The notes beneath the pieces were generated by a model. The model worked only from the letters and a program-made list of their open reading frames with translations, had not been told where the DNA came from and made no database searches. Shown piece by piece: positions 16,855 to 26,143 of a stretch of 64,000 nucleotides of DNA (within the stretch, counting starts at the first letter, position 1; each line of letters opens with the position of its first letter). The stretch is from JABDJX01 sp039942715 (GTDB taxonomy: Bacteria > Pseudomonadota > Alphaproteobacteria > Rhodobacterales > Rhodobacteraceae). The DNA lies in NCBI GenBank assembly GCA_039942715.1, contig JBDVBY010000006.1:372001-436000 (forward strand), read 5' to 3'. The position numbers were made by a program, and so were the translations under genes.

Positions 16855-18911
16855 GTGATGAGCTTGATGATCTGAAGTCGGCCTTTGAAGCGATGACACC
16901 TGACGCTGATCCAATGCGTAAGCAGGAAAATTTACGGCACGCGGAAGAAAATTTCGCCAAGCTCCAAGGATCGACTGTTGAGCATCGTCTACCTTCCAAG
17001 CGCACCCCAGTGGCGCGCATTGGTCAAGGAGTAAGACAGATGTTGAATGCATTAACGACACGCGCAGGAATGACGGCAACGACGGCTTTGGTGGCCGTTG
17101 GCTTTTTCGCGGTAACGCCCACGGGGCAGAGCTTGCTTACGCCTCAGGATGCGTTTGGTCCGGTTAGCGAAATTCTCGTTGATAGCGATGGTACTGTTTT
17201 GGAGGAACGGACACTTGGTCCCACTTTGGGACAAGACAGCGTTAACAATAGAACGGAACAGGATGACGCCCGCGCGTTGGCCCCTGTTGCGCGTGCGGAT
17301 CGTCAAGATAAGGCACAAAAACCAACCGTCGCGATGGACGCAGAAATGGAGCAAAGCGAAGTTGTCTCAACACTACAGACGCGCGAACGGTTTTCGGGCG
17401 ATGTAGCGGGTGGTGTTTCTGGACTTGTGGCCGCACCGCAACCCTCTGTCGTCAACAGGCGCATTCAGGCTCCCGCCGATCAGATCATCATCCAGCCCGA
17501 AAGCAACACCGACGCTTATGCAAACGCGCCAGAAAACCCGCTAAAGGTCACAGGCGAAGAGCCGGTTTCGACATTTTCGATTGATGTCGACACCGCGGCT
17601 TATGCGGTGGCGCGCACTTGGTTGATGGGTGGGCAGATGCCGCCGGCAGAGGCTGTGCGTGTGGAAGAGATTATGAATTACTTCCCCTACGCCTATCCCG
17701 CCCCCGAAGGGCCGCACCCCTTCCAACCTACAGTGACAGTGACGCCAACACCTTGGAATGCTGGCACTAATCTTGTGCATATCGGCATTCAAGGGACATT
17801 GCCCGCACTAGAAGAGCGTCCGCCCTTGAACCTTGTGTTTCTGATCGACACTTCGGGCTCGATGCAGCAGGCCAACAAACTGCCGCTTTTGAAGCAGTCT
17901 TTCCGGTTGATGCTGAGTGAGTTGCGGCCCGAAGATGAGGTTTCGATTGTGACCTATGCGGGCAGCGCCGGGCAGGTATTGGAGCCAACGCGCGCCAGCG
18001 AGCGCGAGACAATTTTGGCAGCGCTTGATCAGCTTGAAGCCGGAGGATCGACCGCCGGGCAAGCTGGGCTGCAACAGGCCTATCAAGTTGCTGAGGGTAT
18101 GGGCGGCGATGATGAGATAACGCGGGTTATTCTTGCGACGGATGGGGATTTTAACGTCGGGCTGTCTGATCCTCAGGCATTGAAGGATTTCATTGCGGAC
18201 AAGCGTGAGAGCGGCACTTACCTCAGTGTGCTTGGCTTTGGACGCGGCAATCTGGACGATGCGACGATGCAGGCGCTGGCGCAGAACGGGAATGGTCAGG
18301 CTTCTTACATCGACACGCTGTCTGAGGCGCGCAAAGTGTTGGTGGATCAGTTGACAGGGGCGCTGTTTCCGATTGCCAATGATGTGAAGATACAGGTCGA
18401 GTTTAACCCTGCCGAAATCGCCGAGTATCGTTTAATCGGCTATGAAACGCGCGCGCTGAACCGCGAGGATTTCAACAATGATCGCGTGGATGCTGGTGAC
18501 ATTGGCGCCGGGCATCGGGTGACGGCACTATATGAGGTGACGCCGGTAGGATCGGACGCAGTGCGCAATGGCCCGCTGCGGTATTCGCAGAGCGCGGATG
18601 CTGAGGTGCGTCCCGCTGGCACTTCGGACGAGCTTGGGTTTTTCAAGCTGCGCTACAAATTGCCCGGAGAAAGCACCAGCGTTCTGATCGAGGAACCGAT
18701 CCGTGCCGGGCAAGACAATGTCACGAGCGATGTGCAGTTCTCGATTGCTACGGCAGGGTTTGGCCAGTTGCTGCGCGACGGAGATTTCTTGGGCTCTTGG
18801 GGGTGGACTGAAGCGATTGATCTGGCAGTGGCGGGCAAAGGCGAGGATGCCTTTGGGTATCGCGCCGAAGCCATCACGTTGATGCGTTTGGCCGAGAGCT
18901 TGTCACGCTGA
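16851..18911 (+). CDS. VWA-domain protein of the YfbK type with one membrane anchor, coupled to the sigma factor
   Basis: A 686-residue protein. Residues 1-65 form a charged, cytoplasm-like segment, followed by one membrane helix around residues 74-90 (GMTATTALVAVGFFAV). After a low-complexity linker come FSIDVDTAAYAVARTWL and MNYFPY (YfbK N-domain). The VWA domain has an intact MIDAS motif DTSGSM near residue 333. A C-terminal DUF3520-like region ends in WTEAIDLAVAGKGEDAFGYRAEAI. The layout suggests a metal-dependent binding module outside the inner membrane, with a cytoplasmic tail able to meet the sigma factor. The anti-sigma idea is inference from position and topology. Confidence 0.85.
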   Translation: MSDELDDLKSAFEAMTPDADPMRKQENLRHAEENFAKLQGSTVEHRLPSKRTPVARIGQGVRQMLNALTTRAGMTATTALVAVGFFAVTPTGQSLLTPQDAFGPVSEILVDSDGTVLEERTLGPTLGQDSVNNRTEQDDARALAPVARADRQDKAQKPTVAMDAEMEQSEVVSTLQTRERFSGDVAGGVSGLVAAPQPSVVNRRIQAPADQIIIQPESNTDAYANAPENPLKVTGEEPVSTFSIDVDTAAYAVARTWLMGGQMPPAEAVRVEEIMNYFPYAYPAPEGPHPFQPTVTVTPTPWNAGTNLVHIGIQGTLPALEERPPLNLVFLIDTSGSMQQANKLPLLKQSFRLMLSELRPEDEVSIVTYAGSAGQVLEPTRASERETILAALDQLEAGGSTAGQAGLQQAYQVAEGMGGDDEITRVILATDGDFNVGLSDPQALKDFIADKRESGTYLSVLGFGRGNLDDATMQALAQNGNGQASYIDTLSEARKVLVDQLTGALFPIANDVKIQVEFNPAEIAEYRLIGYETRALNREDFNNDRVDAGDIGAGHRVTALYEVTPVGSDAVRNGPLRYSQSADAEVRPAGTSDELGFFKLRYKLPGESTSVLIEEPIRAGQDNVTSDVQFSIATAGFGQLLRDGDFLGSWGWTEAIDLAVAGKGEDAFGYRAEAITLMRLAESLSR

Positions 18912-18975
18912 TTTTTAAGCGGGCCGCCGCGTCAGCGGCGGCCCCTTTGGCGGGGCGAAGGCCCGGCGCAATACC

Positions 18976-20169
18976 TTAAGACGCGCGACGCTTATCGCTT
19001 TCAGCAACTTCTGTCGCCCAAGCCTCGGGCGATTTTCCTGCGTCTAGTGCCTCTTGCATCAACTCTGCCGGAGACAAGGGTACCATCGAACCCGGCGTTG
19101 GCGTATCCAGATCAAGGTTCGTTGGGAACGCATATCCTTCGGCGGCAGAGGCGATGACATTGGCGCAGCCCTGCGCGCTCAGCCCTGCCGACTTCGCGGC
19201 CTGAAGGGCGGGATAAACGGCCACCGCCATTGCCGAGCGATCGACTGTTTCAATCGAGCGCCCAAAGGCGGAGCCAATCTGCAAGAGATTGGCCATGCGG
19301 TAGATGTCTGACGACACGTTGTCGCCCGCGCCGTGCATCACAGCTGGATTGAAAAACAGCAGATCACCTTTTTCCAACGGCAATTGCACGTGATGTTCAG
19401 CGAAGTAGTCCTGATATTCGGGCCGATTATAGGCGACGTATCCCTCTAGGAAACATTGCGAATAGGGCAATAGCATCGTTGGCCCGCTTTCCAGCGGCAT
19501 ATCACAATGCGCTATCGCCCCTTGCAGGGTCAGTCCGGGCGAAAAGCGGTGCGCTTGGACAGGATACGTGGCCAGTTGGTGCGCATTCATAAAGCCCAAG
19601 TGATAATCGCGGTGCGCCGTCTGCTTGGCCCCACCGGGGTTGACCCGGTTCACCTGTGCGGTGAGCTGATAGCCACGGCCCAACCAGGCAGCAGAGGCCA
19701 AGGCGACAGCATTGTTCGCGTAGTACGCTACGAAATTTTCAGGATCGGCCAAACAATGCTTTTGCGCCGCGTTCCAGACGCGGTCATTCGCACCCGGTTT
19801 GGCAAAGTGATCGCCCGCACTGGACCCTGCCGCTTTTTCACGTGCGATGATGTCCTCAAAGAGCGCTGAAGCGTCATCGACGATGCCCAAATCCTGCATG
19901 CCAGCCTTGATGACAATAATGCCGGGGCCGTCTTCGAACACCGCGTTCCATTCCGACAGAAGATCGAGACGCGCAGCATCATCGCCTGCTGAACTCCGGA
20001 CCATGGCCCCATCATAAATCGGGATACGCTTTTGAATTTCAGCGGTCAGTGGCCAATCGCTAGCGACGGTCTTACGTTCAACGCTTGCACGAAACGTCTC
20101 AAAATCGCCCGCGCTGGCATCCAGCCAGACACTGCGACGACGTTGGGCTGCACGTGACACATCATCCAT
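18976..20169 (-). CDS. Phytanoyl-CoA dioxygenase (PhyH) family protein
   Basis: A 397-residue protein of the Fe(II)/2-oxoglutarate-dependent PhyH family, which hydroxylate small molecules. The metal triad is readable: QTAHRDYHLGF gives the HxD pair (about residues 198-200) and NPAVMHGAGDNVS the distal histidine (about residue 285). The 2-oxoglutarate-binding arginine could be in SSDIYRMANLLQIG. ATG 20169 (MDDVSRAAQRR) is chosen over the upstream 20205. No pathway genes adjoin it; it is divergent from the AEC transporter. The substrate is unknown. Confidence 0.8.
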   Translation of the reverse strand: MDDVSRAAQRRRSVWLDASAGDFETFRASVERKTVASDWPLTAEIQKRIPIYDGAMVRSSAGDDAARLDLLSEWNAVFEDGPGIIVIKAGMQDLGIVDDASALFEDIIAREKAAGSSAGDHFAKPGANDRVWNAAQKHCLADPENFVAYYANNAVALASAAWLGRGYQLTAQVNRVNPGGAKQTAHRDYHLGFMNAHQLATYPVQAHRFSPGLTLQGAIAHCDMPLESGPTMLLPYSQCFLEGYVAYNRPEYQDYFAEHHVQLPLEKGDLLFFNPAVMHGAGDNVSSDIYRMANLLQIGSAFGRSIETVDRSAMAVAVYPALQAAKSAGLSAQGCANVIASAAEGYAFPTNLDLDTPTPGSMVPLSPAELMQEALDAGKSPEAWATEVAESDKRRAS

Positions 20170-20298
20170 ACTCAAACTCCCTTTCCAGCCACGATAAACC
20201 TGCACAAGCTTTCGACAAAACCCTTGCCTGCAATTTTATCTCATTGCCTATCAAGCGTTCGCTTTCCTGACCTCTCAGAGCGTGATACGCCCAAATCC

Positions 20299-21231
20299 AT
20301 GTGGTCTATTTTCCTCGAAACCATACCGTTTTTTGCCATTATCGGCCTAGGCTATGGCGCGGGGCGCAAAGGTTTTTTCAATGAAGAAGCCACGGCCTAT
20401 CTCACGAAGTTCGTCTTCTATTTTGCGCTCTCGGCCATGCTCTTTCGGTTTGCCGCCACGCAGCCGCTGGCAGCGATGTTTGAGTGGAACTTTGTGAAAG
20501 CTTATCTCGCAGCTTCAACAGTGGTCTATGTCGGCGCGGTGATCTTCGCGTTGTTTCGCGGCGTAAGCGTTTCAGAGGCGGCATTTGAGGCGCAATGCGC
20601 GGTGATCGGCAACGTGGGTTTTCTGGGAATTCCGATGTTGGCGATGTTGCTGGGCCCCGAAGCTGTGGCAAGTGTCATCTTAGTCTTGGGCGTTGATCTG
20701 ATCGTCTTTGGATCGCTGATCGTCATTCTTGTCACTGCCTCACGTAGCGGACGGCTCTCACCGATGATCTTGGTCACCGTGACCAAAGGATTGATTAAAA
20801 ACCCGATGATCGTCTCAATCGGATTGGGCTTTGCGTGGTCGGCCTTGTCGATCCCGATGCCGACGGTTTTGGAGGACTTTCTGGTGCTGTTGGGGGCGGC
20901 TGCAACGCCCGGCGCACTGTTTGCCATTGGTGCATCGCTTGCGTCTAAAAGCGCCGAACGCATGTCTGTGGCGGTGTGGCTTTCCTTTGCCAAACTGGTG
21001 CTGCACCCTGCTGCCGTGGCGATTGCCGCGCTGATCATCTGGCCGGTTGAGTCTTATGCAGCAGGTGTGATGATCGCGGCCGCCGCCCTGCCTGTCGCTG
21101 GCAACGTGTTCATGTTAGCGCAACACTATAACGTCGCACCGCAACGTGTCTCGACCGCGATTCTGATATCAACCGCAGCCTCTGTGATCACCGTCGCGCT
21201 GATCATTGGCTGGGTCAAAACCACGCTTTGA
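20299..21231 (+). CDS. AEC (auxin efflux carrier) family transporter
   Basis: A 310-residue inner-membrane protein with about ten helices in two inverted halves. It starts at MWSIFLETIPFFAIIGLGYGAGRKG, typical of the family, and contains NVGFLGIPMLAMLLG (half one) and AGVMIAAAALPVAGNVFMLAQHY (half two), the crossover motifs. ATG 20299 is chosen; the earlier in-frame ATG at 20224 adds a polar, unrelated stretch. Family members export organic acids, but the substrate cannot be read here. S-formylglutathione hydrolase follows after 15 bases, probably in one operon. Confidence 0.9.
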   Translation: MWSIFLETIPFFAIIGLGYGAGRKGFFNEEATAYLTKFVFYFALSAMLFRFAATQPLAAMFEWNFVKAYLAASTVVYVGAVIFALFRGVSVSEAAFEAQCAVIGNVGFLGIPMLAMLLGPEAVASVILVLGVDLIVFGSLIVILVTASRSGRLSPMILVTVTKGLIKNPMIVSIGLGFAWSALSIPMPTVLEDFLVLLGAAATPGALFAIGASLASKSAERMSVAVWLSFAKLVLHPAAVAIAALIIWPVESYAAGVMIAAAALPVAGNVFMLAQHYNVAPQRVSTAILISTAASVITVALIIGWVKTTL

Positions 21232-21246
21232 GAGAGGAGTTAAGCA

Positions 21247-22071
21247 ATGGAAACCATTTCGGAAAATCGCGCCTTTGGTGGCACGCAGGGGGTCTATACC
21301 CACGCCTCTGACGCAACAGGCGGAGATATGACGTTTGGCCTGTTCCTCCCCGATGAGGCGCGTTTTGGACCAGTTCCCCTGCTTTGGTATCTCTCGGGGC
21401 TGACCTGCACCCATGAAAACGCGATGGTCAAAGCGGGCGCCCAGGCGCGTGCAGCCGCGCACGGGATCGCCTTGGTGTTTCCCGACACCTCCCCGCGCGG
21501 CGAGGGTGTGGCCGATGACGACGCCTATGATCTGGGTCAGGGGGCTGGGTTTTACATTGATGCAACAGAGGCACCTTGGGCGCCGCATTTCAACATGGAA
21601 ACCTACGTCTTGGGAGATTTGACAAAGACGCTGTTTGAGAGTTTCGCGCTCGACCCAGAAGCGCAGGCGATAACTGGGCATTCCATGGGCGGGCATGGAG
21701 CACTGACGCTGGCGGCCAAGGACGGTCGTTTCAAGTCCGTCTCGGCGTTTTCGCCGATTTGTCATCCAACGAACAGCGATTGGGGCAAGAAGCAGTTCGA
21801 GGCGTATTTGGGATCGCATAAAGCCGGGGAAGCGCATGACGCGACCTGTCTGGTGCGCGAGGGTGCGTTGGATGCGCCGGTTTTGATCGACACTGGTACG
21901 GACGATCAGTTTGGTGATTTGCTGAAAACCGAATGTTTGGCCGAAGCGCTGGCGGCGCGGCGCATGGAAGCGACTGTGCGGATGCAAAAGGGCTATGACC
22001 ACAGCTATTTCTTTGTTTCGACCTTTATGGAAGATCACATCGAGTTTCATGCAGAGGCGCTTTATTCGTGA
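21247..22071 (+). CDS. fghA: S-formylglutathione hydrolase
   Basis: Hydrolyses S-formylglutathione to formate and glutathione, the second step of glutathione-dependent formaldehyde oxidation. It has 274 residues. The oxyanion/nucleophile region is ITGHSMGGHGALTLA (Ser about residue 146). WYLSGLTCTHENAM, PDTSPRGEG and GAGFYIDATEAPW are family signatures, and DQFGD and DHSYFF carry the acid and histidine. Formate made here could feed the formate dehydrogenase at 5933-8698. An SD GAGAGGAG precedes the start, and it overlaps the DUF188 gene by four bases. Confidence 0.96.
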   Translation: METISENRAFGGTQGVYTHASDATGGDMTFGLFLPDEARFGPVPLLWYLSGLTCTHENAMVKAGAQARAAAHGIALVFPDTSPRGEGVADDDAYDLGQGAGFYIDATEAPWAPHFNMETYVLGDLTKTLFESFALDPEAQAITGHSMGGHGALTLAAKDGRFKSVSAFSPICHPTNSDWGKKQFEAYLGSHKAGEAHDATCLVREGALDAPVLIDTGTDDQFGDLLKTECLAEALAARRMEATVRMQKGYDHSYFFVSTFMEDHIEFHAEALYS

Positions 22072-22502
22072 TCTATGTTGACGGCGATGCTTGTCCGGTG
22101 AAGGCCGAGGTCGAAAAGGTCGCGACGCGACTGAAGGTGCCGGTGAAGATGGTGTCTAACGGTGGGATCAGGCCTTCGGGAAATCCGTTGATCGAAAGCG
22201 TATTTGTGGATGCAGGAGCAGATGAGGCGGATATGTGGATCGCAGAGCGGTGCGGAGCCGGCGATTTGGTGGTTACGTCTGACATGCCGCTGGCCGCGCG
22301 ATGTGTTGAGGCCGGAGCGAAGGTGCTAAAGCCCAACGGAGAGGCGCTGACGCAAGCGAATGTACGCGAAGCTTTGGCGATGCGGGATTTGGCTGCCGAT
22401 TTGCGCGCCGCTGATCCGTTTCGCCAAGGTGGTGGGCGGCCTTTTTCCAAAGCTGATCGCTCGCGTTTTCTAGACGCTTTGGATCGCGCGTTGCGCAGTT
22501 AA
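22068..22502 (+). CDS. YaiI/YqxD family protein (DUF188, PIN-like)
   Basis: A 144-residue protein of the widespread YaiI/YqxD family, related to PIN/NYN-type nucleases; its biological role is not settled. The N-terminal signature MIYVDGDACPVKAEVEKVA is complete. DMWIAERCGAGDLVVTSDMPLAARC gives the second acidic cluster, and GGGRPFSKADRSRFLDALDRAL ends the family domain. The GTG start at 22068 overlaps the fghA stop by four bases. Confidence 0.93.
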   Translation: MIYVDGDACPVKAEVEKVATRLKVPVKMVSNGGIRPSGNPLIESVFVDAGADEADMWIAERCGAGDLVVTSDMPLAARCVEAGAKVLKPNGEALTQANVREALAMRDLAADLRAADPFRQGGGRPFSKADRSRFLDALDRALRS

Positions 22503-22517
22503 ATTAGGAGAGAAAAT

Positions 22518-23117
22518 ATGATCAAAGCCGTTGTTTGGGATATTGGGAACATCTTTGCCATGTGGGAGCCCGAGGCGTTTTATGACCGTCGGTTGGGCGT
22601 TGAAAAGCGACAGCGCTTTTTTGAGGAAACCCAGCCACATGCGATGAACCACGCGTTTGACCTAGGGGCTGATGGGCACGCGCTGTCGCGTGAACACGGC
22701 AAAAAGCATCCTGAATGGGCCGAAGAGATTCACCTTTGGATTGATGCATGGTCAGAGATGTTTTCCACCGTCATTCCCGGCTCGGCCGAGATCGTGGCAG
22801 AGCTGGCCGCGAAAGGCACCAAGCAACTGGCATTGTCTAACTTTGGGGCTGAAACGCTTGAGATTGCCAAGAAGATGCACCCTGCCCTGCAAAGGTTTGA
22901 TGAAGAATATGTCTCGGCACACCTTGGTGTCGCAAAACCGGATGCCGCAATTTACCAAGCCCTTGAAAATGGTTCTGGGTTATCTGGAGAGGACCTGATT
23001 TTTACTGACGACAAGGTCGAAAATTGCGAAGCGGCCGAGGCGCGCGGATGGAAAACACATCTGTTTACCGACGCCGCCGGGTGGCGCGCACGGCTTGAGG
23101 CTGAAGGTCTGCTCTGA
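22518..23117 (+). CDS. HAD-superfamily hydrolase
   Basis: A 199-residue HAD subfamily IA-type protein. Motif I is VVWDIGNIFAMW (residues 6-17), motif II is ALSNFG, the lysine of motif III is in LGVAKPDAAIY and motif IV is LIFTDDKVENCEAA. The order and spacing fit haloacid-dehalogenase-like phosphatases with a small helical cap. The substrate is unknown. SD AGGAGAG precedes the ATG. The next gene starts on the base after its stop, so the block 20299-24035 reads as one operon. Confidence 0.88.
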   Translation: MIKAVVWDIGNIFAMWEPEAFYDRRLGVEKRQRFFEETQPHAMNHAFDLGADGHALSREHGKKHPEWAEEIHLWIDAWSEMFSTVIPGSAEIVAELAAKGTKQLALSNFGAETLEIAKKMHPALQRFDEEYVSAHLGVAKPDAAIYQALENGSGLSGEDLIFTDDKVENCEAAEARGWKTHLFTDAAGWRARLEAEGLL

Positions 23118-24035
23118 ATGGGGATAGGGGCCATCGTCATATCGGCAATTGCGCTTTTTATTGCCTTGCCGTTTCTCGTCGAATTGTTTCGAACGCCAAT
23201 GACGCAAAGCCGCCAAAGTCGCGCGCCGGGGCGTATAGCTGATTTGCCCGTTGGCGCGACGCACTACACTTGGAGCGGCCCGGAAAGCGGCCCCGTCGCC
23301 GTGTGCATCCACGGTTTGTCGACGCCATCTTACGTATTTGCAGCCACAGAGCGCCATTTGGCTGGAATGGGTTATCGCGTGCTGACCTACGATCTTTATG
23401 GGCGCGGCTATTCGGATCGTGCGCGCGGAGCACAGACGCTGGATTTCTTTTTGGCCCAGCTTCGCGCGCTTTTGCAGCATCAAAACGTCGGCGGCCCACT
23501 GGCGATGGTTGGCTTTTCTATGGGGGCGCAAATTGCGACTGCTTTTGCCTCCGAAGAAGGACCCCGCGTTAACAAGCTGGTGCTGGTCGCTCCGGCTGGT
23601 CTGACGAAGGCGAAAACGGGATTTGATCCTTGGACCGCGCCTGTGATTGGCGACTGGCTGACGCGCGTTGCCGGAGGATGGAAGTTGCGGCGCACTTTAG
23701 TCGAGCACGCGAAGCTTGCCACGATCATCCCCGATATCGAAGCACGTCAGGCCAGCGAAACACGCACCCGAGGGTTTTTGCCTGCGGTCCTGTCATCGCG
23801 TCGCAACACGCTGAGCGCGCCAATTGACGCCGACCTGCGACATGTCCACATGAACGGCACGCCCATTTTGGCGCTTTGGGGGACGCTTGATCCGATTGTG
23901 CCAAGCACGTGCATCGGACAATTGGCAGAAATTGCCCCAGATGCGCACCACGTTCAGATCACCGGTGCCGCGCACAGCCTTTTGCAAACCCACCCTGCGC
24001 AAGTCGGCAGCGCCTTGCGCGATTTTCTTGCGTGA
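23118..24035 (+). CDS. Alpha/beta-hydrolase with N-terminal membrane anchor
   Basis: A 305-residue serine hydrolase. Residues 1-20 (MGIGAIVISAIALFIALPFL) form a hydrophobic anchor or signal. The oxyanion strand is AVCIHGLSTPSYVF, the nucleophile elbow is MVGFSMGAQIA (Ser about residue 135), the acid is in GTLDPIVPS and the histidine in GAAHSLLQTHP. The substrate is unknown. The ATG follows the HAD stop with no spacing. It converges on the MFS gene about 40 bases away. Confidence 0.88.
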   Translation: MGIGAIVISAIALFIALPFLVELFRTPMTQSRQSRAPGRIADLPVGATHYTWSGPESGPVAVCIHGLSTPSYVFAATERHLAGMGYRVLTYDLYGRGYSDRARGAQTLDFFLAQLRALLQHQNVGGPLAMVGFSMGAQIATAFASEEGPRVNKLVLVAPAGLTKAKTGFDPWTAPVIGDWLTRVAGGWKLRRTLVEHAKLATIIPDIEARQASETRTRGFLPAVLSSRRNTLSAPIDADLRHVHMNGTPILALWGTLDPIVPSTCIGQLAEIAPDAHHVQITGAAHSLLQTHPAQVGSALRDFLA

Positions 24036-24077
24036 TCTAATGGCGCGCCTTGCGGCGCATATCTTTTCTAAGCCGCC

Positions 24078-25310
24078 TCAGGCCGCCGCCACGCGCCGTT
24101 CTTCTTTGATCGGCAAATGCACAATCGCGCTGAACGCGCCAACACCAACGCCAATCCACCACACAGCGGTGTAGTCTCCTGTCAGGTCATACATCCGCCC
24201 GCCCAACCACACGCCAAGGAATGATCCTAGCTGGTGGCTGAAAAAGACAAACCCATAAAGCGTGCCCATGTAGCGCAGGCCGTAGATATGCGCGACCAAA
24301 CCGCTTGTAAGCGGCACCGTGGCCAACCAAAGCGTGCCCATGGCGGCTGAAAAAATCAGCACTGACATGGGCGTTATGGGCGCCATGATGAAAGCGGCAG
24401 CGATGATCGTGCGGCCTGTGTAAATACCTGCCAGCAGGTACTTTTTTGAATACCGGTTGCCAAGCCAGCCTGCCATGAGCGTGCCTGCGATGTTGAAAAA
24501 CCCGATGACGGCGATGGCGATGGCGCCGAGGGCTGATGTGGTGGTGATCCCAAGGCCATGCAACACGCCACCCTGTGCTATGGGGCCGCACATTTCGGTG
24601 ACCATTGCCGGGAAATGCGCTGTGACAAACGACAATTGATACCCGCAAGAGAAAAAGCCCATGAAGATCAGCGCATAGGTCGGATCCTTGAAGGCGCGCT
24701 TAAGCACCGTGCCCATGCTTTCTTCCAGCTCGGCCTTGCTGACCGCCGGGGCGCGCATCATCGGCAAGGTGAACAAGGCTGCAAGGATCATGCCCGCAAA
24801 TATGATAAACACCGACTGCCACGTCATGATCGACAGCAACCCTTCCGCCAGCGGAGGGCCAACGATCTGCCCTGCTGATCCAGCAGCTGTGGCAATGGCC
24901 AGCGCCATCGAGCGATTTTCGTCAGAGGCCGCGCGCCCGACAACGGCCAGAATGACGCCAAATCCAGTACCTGCGATGCCGAAACCAACAAGAACTTCAA
25001 GGCTTTGCATCATGAATGGCGTTGTTGTGTAAGCCGAAGCAACCAGCCCTGTTGCGTAAAGCACAGCGCCGATGATGATGGCTTTGCGATCCCCGATCTT
25101 TTCGGCCATTGCGCCGAAAATCGGCTGGCCAATGCCCCAAAACAGATTCTGGATTGCGATGGCCATGGAAAATTCTGAGCGTGCCCAAGCGAACTCATCC
25201 GCTATGGGGATTTGGAAAACGCCGAAAGAGGCCCGGATCGCAAAGCTGATCAGGATGATAAAGCAGCCGACCAGCAGCACTGGTGACATCAAGGGTTGCA
25301 CGCGTGTCAT
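24078..25310 (-). CDS. MFS transporter
   Basis: A 410-residue major facilitator with about 12 membrane helices. The loop after helix 2 carries AEKIGDRKAIIIGAVLY, a motif-A variant, and the second half repeats it as GWLGNRYSKKYLLAG. FGVFQIPIADEFAWARSEFSMAIAI at the N-terminus resembles the monocarboxylate/oxalate-type subfamily, but the substrate cannot be told. ATG 25310 is chosen; ATG 25319 is also possible. It lies downstream of a GntR gene on the same strand, with a perfect inverted repeat in the gap. Confidence 0.88.
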   Translation of the reverse strand: MTRVQPLMSPVLLVGCFIILISFAIRASFGVFQIPIADEFAWARSEFSMAIAIQNLFWGIGQPIFGAMAEKIGDRKAIIIGAVLYATGLVASAYTTTPFMMQSLEVLVGFGIAGTGFGVILAVVGRAASDENRSMALAIATAAGSAGQIVGPPLAEGLLSIMTWQSVFIIFAGMILAALFTLPMMRAPAVSKAELEESMGTVLKRAFKDPTYALIFMGFFSCGYQLSFVTAHFPAMVTEMCGPIAQGGVLHGLGITTTSALGAIAIAVIGFFNIAGTLMAGWLGNRYSKKYLLAGIYTGRTIIAAAFIMAPITPMSVLIFSAAMGTLWLATVPLTSGLVAHIYGLRYMGTLYGFVFFSHQLGSFLGVWLGGRMYDLTGDYTAVWWIGVGVGAFSAIVHLPIKEERRVAAA

Positions 25311-25366
25311 GCCGCACATTCGCTTGGAAAGCCCGCAGTGGCAATTTCCGATTTGTTATGGGTGCC

Positions 25367-25391
25367 AGTGCGAAACGTGATCTTTCGCACT
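25367..25391. promoter_or_regulatory. Perfect inverted repeat between gntR and the MFS gene, operator candidate
   Basis: AGTGCGAAA (25367-25375) and TTTCGCACT (25383-25391) are perfect 9-bp arms around seven bases (CGTGATC). The repeat reaches the stop codon of gntR and lies about 57-80 bases before the MFS start. No T-run follows on the minus strand, so an operator is likelier than a terminator. Confidence 0.45.
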
Positions 25392-26031
25392 AAACCGCCA
25401 GCATCCGCAGGCCCTTGGTGACATCCGTGCGCACGGCCAAACGCAGCGCGGGTTCATCCCCTGCCCTAAGCGCGACCAAAATCAGACGGTGGTTTTCGGG
25501 TACCGTGCCTTGACGCAGCACACCGTAGAGTTTGCGCATCGTCGGCCCCAGCTGCAGCCAGACCGTTTCAGCCATAGCCAGCATCGCGGGGGCTTGGGCG
25601 CGCAAATAAAGCGTACGGTGAAATTCCAGATTGCGGCGAATGTAGGAAACTGCATCGCCCTTGGCGACGGCTTCTGACACCCGGCTATTGATCCCTTGCA
25701 GGCGTTCGATCAGCGCCAAATGCGCACGCGGCAAGGCGCGGCTGGCCAATTCGGTTTCGATCAAAGCGCGCAGTGCGGCGAGTTCTTCGATCCGCTCGTT
25801 TGACAATTCTGGCGTGGAAACGCGCCCCGAACTCGACAGCGTTAACGCCCCTTCTGCAACCAAACGGCGCACAGATTCGCGTGCGGGCGTCATTGATACG
25901 CCAAATTCAGAACCAATGCCGCGCAAAGTCAGCGCCTCGCCTGGCGGCAATTCCCCGTGCATGATTTGGGTGCGGAGCGCGCGGTAAACGCGTTCATGGG
26001 CGGCTGGGAGTGGGTCGGGTTTGGCTGTCAT
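25390..26031 (-). CDS. GntR family transcriptional regulator, FadR/FCD subfamily
   Basis: A 213-residue repressor-type regulator. The N-terminal winged helix is VYRALRTQIMHGELPPGEAL and the recognition region TPARESVRRLVAEGAL (residues 45-60). The FCD effector domain is all-helical, with metal-binding positions including RNLEFHRTLY. ATG 26031 is used; the TTG two codons upstream is weaker. A palindrome TGTGATCACA lies just before the start. It probably controls the adjacent MFS gene in response to a carboxylic acid; that role is inference. Confidence 0.9.
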   Translation of the reverse strand: MTAKPDPLPAAHERVYRALRTQIMHGELPPGEALTLRGIGSEFGVSMTPARESVRRLVAEGALTLSSSGRVSTPELSNERIEELAALRALIETELASRALPRAHLALIERLQGINSRVSEAVAKGDAVSYIRRNLEFHRTLYLRAQAPAMLAMAETVWLQLGPTMRKLYGVLRQGTVPENHRLILVALRAGDEPALRLAVRTDVTKGLRMLAV

Positions 26032-26038
26032 TCGCAAA

Positions 26039-26048
26039 TGTGATCACA
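26039..26048. promoter_or_regulatory. Palindrome before the gntR start
   Basis: TGTGATCACA is a perfect 10-bp palindrome eight bases before the gntR ATG. It shares the core GTGATC with the spacer of the repeat at 25367-25391, which fits autoregulation, but the motif is short. Confidence 0.3.
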
Positions 26049-26143
26049 AGCTGCGGGGTGCGTCAAATCGGATTTGACTTGGCCTCAAGCCTTTTCGCCC
26101 ATACACGCGCAAGGCACCTGTGGCCGCCAGCGAGAGAACGCGC

